A stretch of DNA of 7,852 nucleotides from Actinomycetota bacterium (lineage in GTDB: Bacteria; Actinomycetota; Actinomycetes; Actinomycetales; Microbacteriaceae). Below are positions 5,357 to 7,852 of this stretch, piece after piece. The first letter of the stretch is position 1. Each line of letters starts with the position of its first letter. The stretch lies in NCBI GenBank assembly GCA_009702405.1, contig WLIC01000019.1, forward strand, positions 1-7,852, written 5' to 3'. The position numbers and the translations under genes are program-made. Under the pieces are notes generated by a model, which had not been told where the DNA came from, made no database searches, and saw only the letters and a list, made by a program, of their open reading frames with translations.

Positions 5357-5393
5357 GATCTAGGGCCCTATTGTTATGTGCCAAACTTGACCC

Positions 5394-7852
<2,459 letters not shown>

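Noticed and set aside
5361..5370. Palindrome TAGGGCCCTA between the DUF262 and hisS genes
   Set aside because: A lone 10-bp palindrome is too short to call an operator without a second copy; none was seen in the window.

Overview
The window is a moderately AT-rich stretch of bacterial chromosome. It looks like an actinobacterium, most likely a small-genome, low-GC freshwater member of the Microbacteriaceae (Rhodoluna/Aquiluna type). Three things point there: the mfd, mazG and eno neighbourhood, the sequence type of HisS, and the mixture of strong Shine-Dalgarno starts with starts that have none. The family call is an inference from gene order and sequence style, not a search result; a low-GC planktonic actinobacterium of another order remains possible.

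Four housekeeping genes lie on the + strand and form the backbone. They are the 3' end of mfd (1-768), mazG (2721-3419), hisS (5394-6593) and the 5' part of eno (6661 to the window end). Accessory genes, nearly all on the - strand, fill two of the junctions.

Between mfd and mazG there is, from left to right: a toxin-first HigB/HigA-like toxin-antitoxin pair on the - strand (antitoxin 746-1081, toxin 1082-1483); a long terminator hairpin (1587-1624); a TM2-domain membrane protein on the - strand (1634-1861); a divergent DUF2752 membrane protein on the + strand (1952-2320); and a second HigA-like antitoxin on the - strand (2322-2648). The second antitoxin has no intact toxin. The short open frame directly upstream of it (2649 to about 2699) ends like the first toxin, with LLTF four codons before a TAG that abuts the antitoxin ATG. 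I read this as the eroded 3' stub of a second toxin gene. Both antitoxin genes carry the same palindromic block (TTTCATATATG plus flank) at the start codon, although the residues that follow have diverged. This is a candidate shared operator.

Between mazG and hisS sits one large - strand gene (3475-5328) for a DUF262 plus DUF1524 protein of the GmrSD type. It is a probable single-gene anti-phage nuclease with both signature motifs intact.

The housekeeping genes act in transcription-coupled repair (mfd), nucleotide-pool hydrolysis (mazG), histidyl-tRNA charging (hisS) and glycolysis (eno). The accessory set (one complete toxin-antitoxin pair, one orphan antitoxin, a candidate restriction protein and two small membrane proteins) marks the mfd-eno interval as a place where defence-type genes gather and decay. 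No tRNA, rRNA, CRISPR array, transposase or phage integrase is visible, and no stretch over 300 bases lacks a gene.
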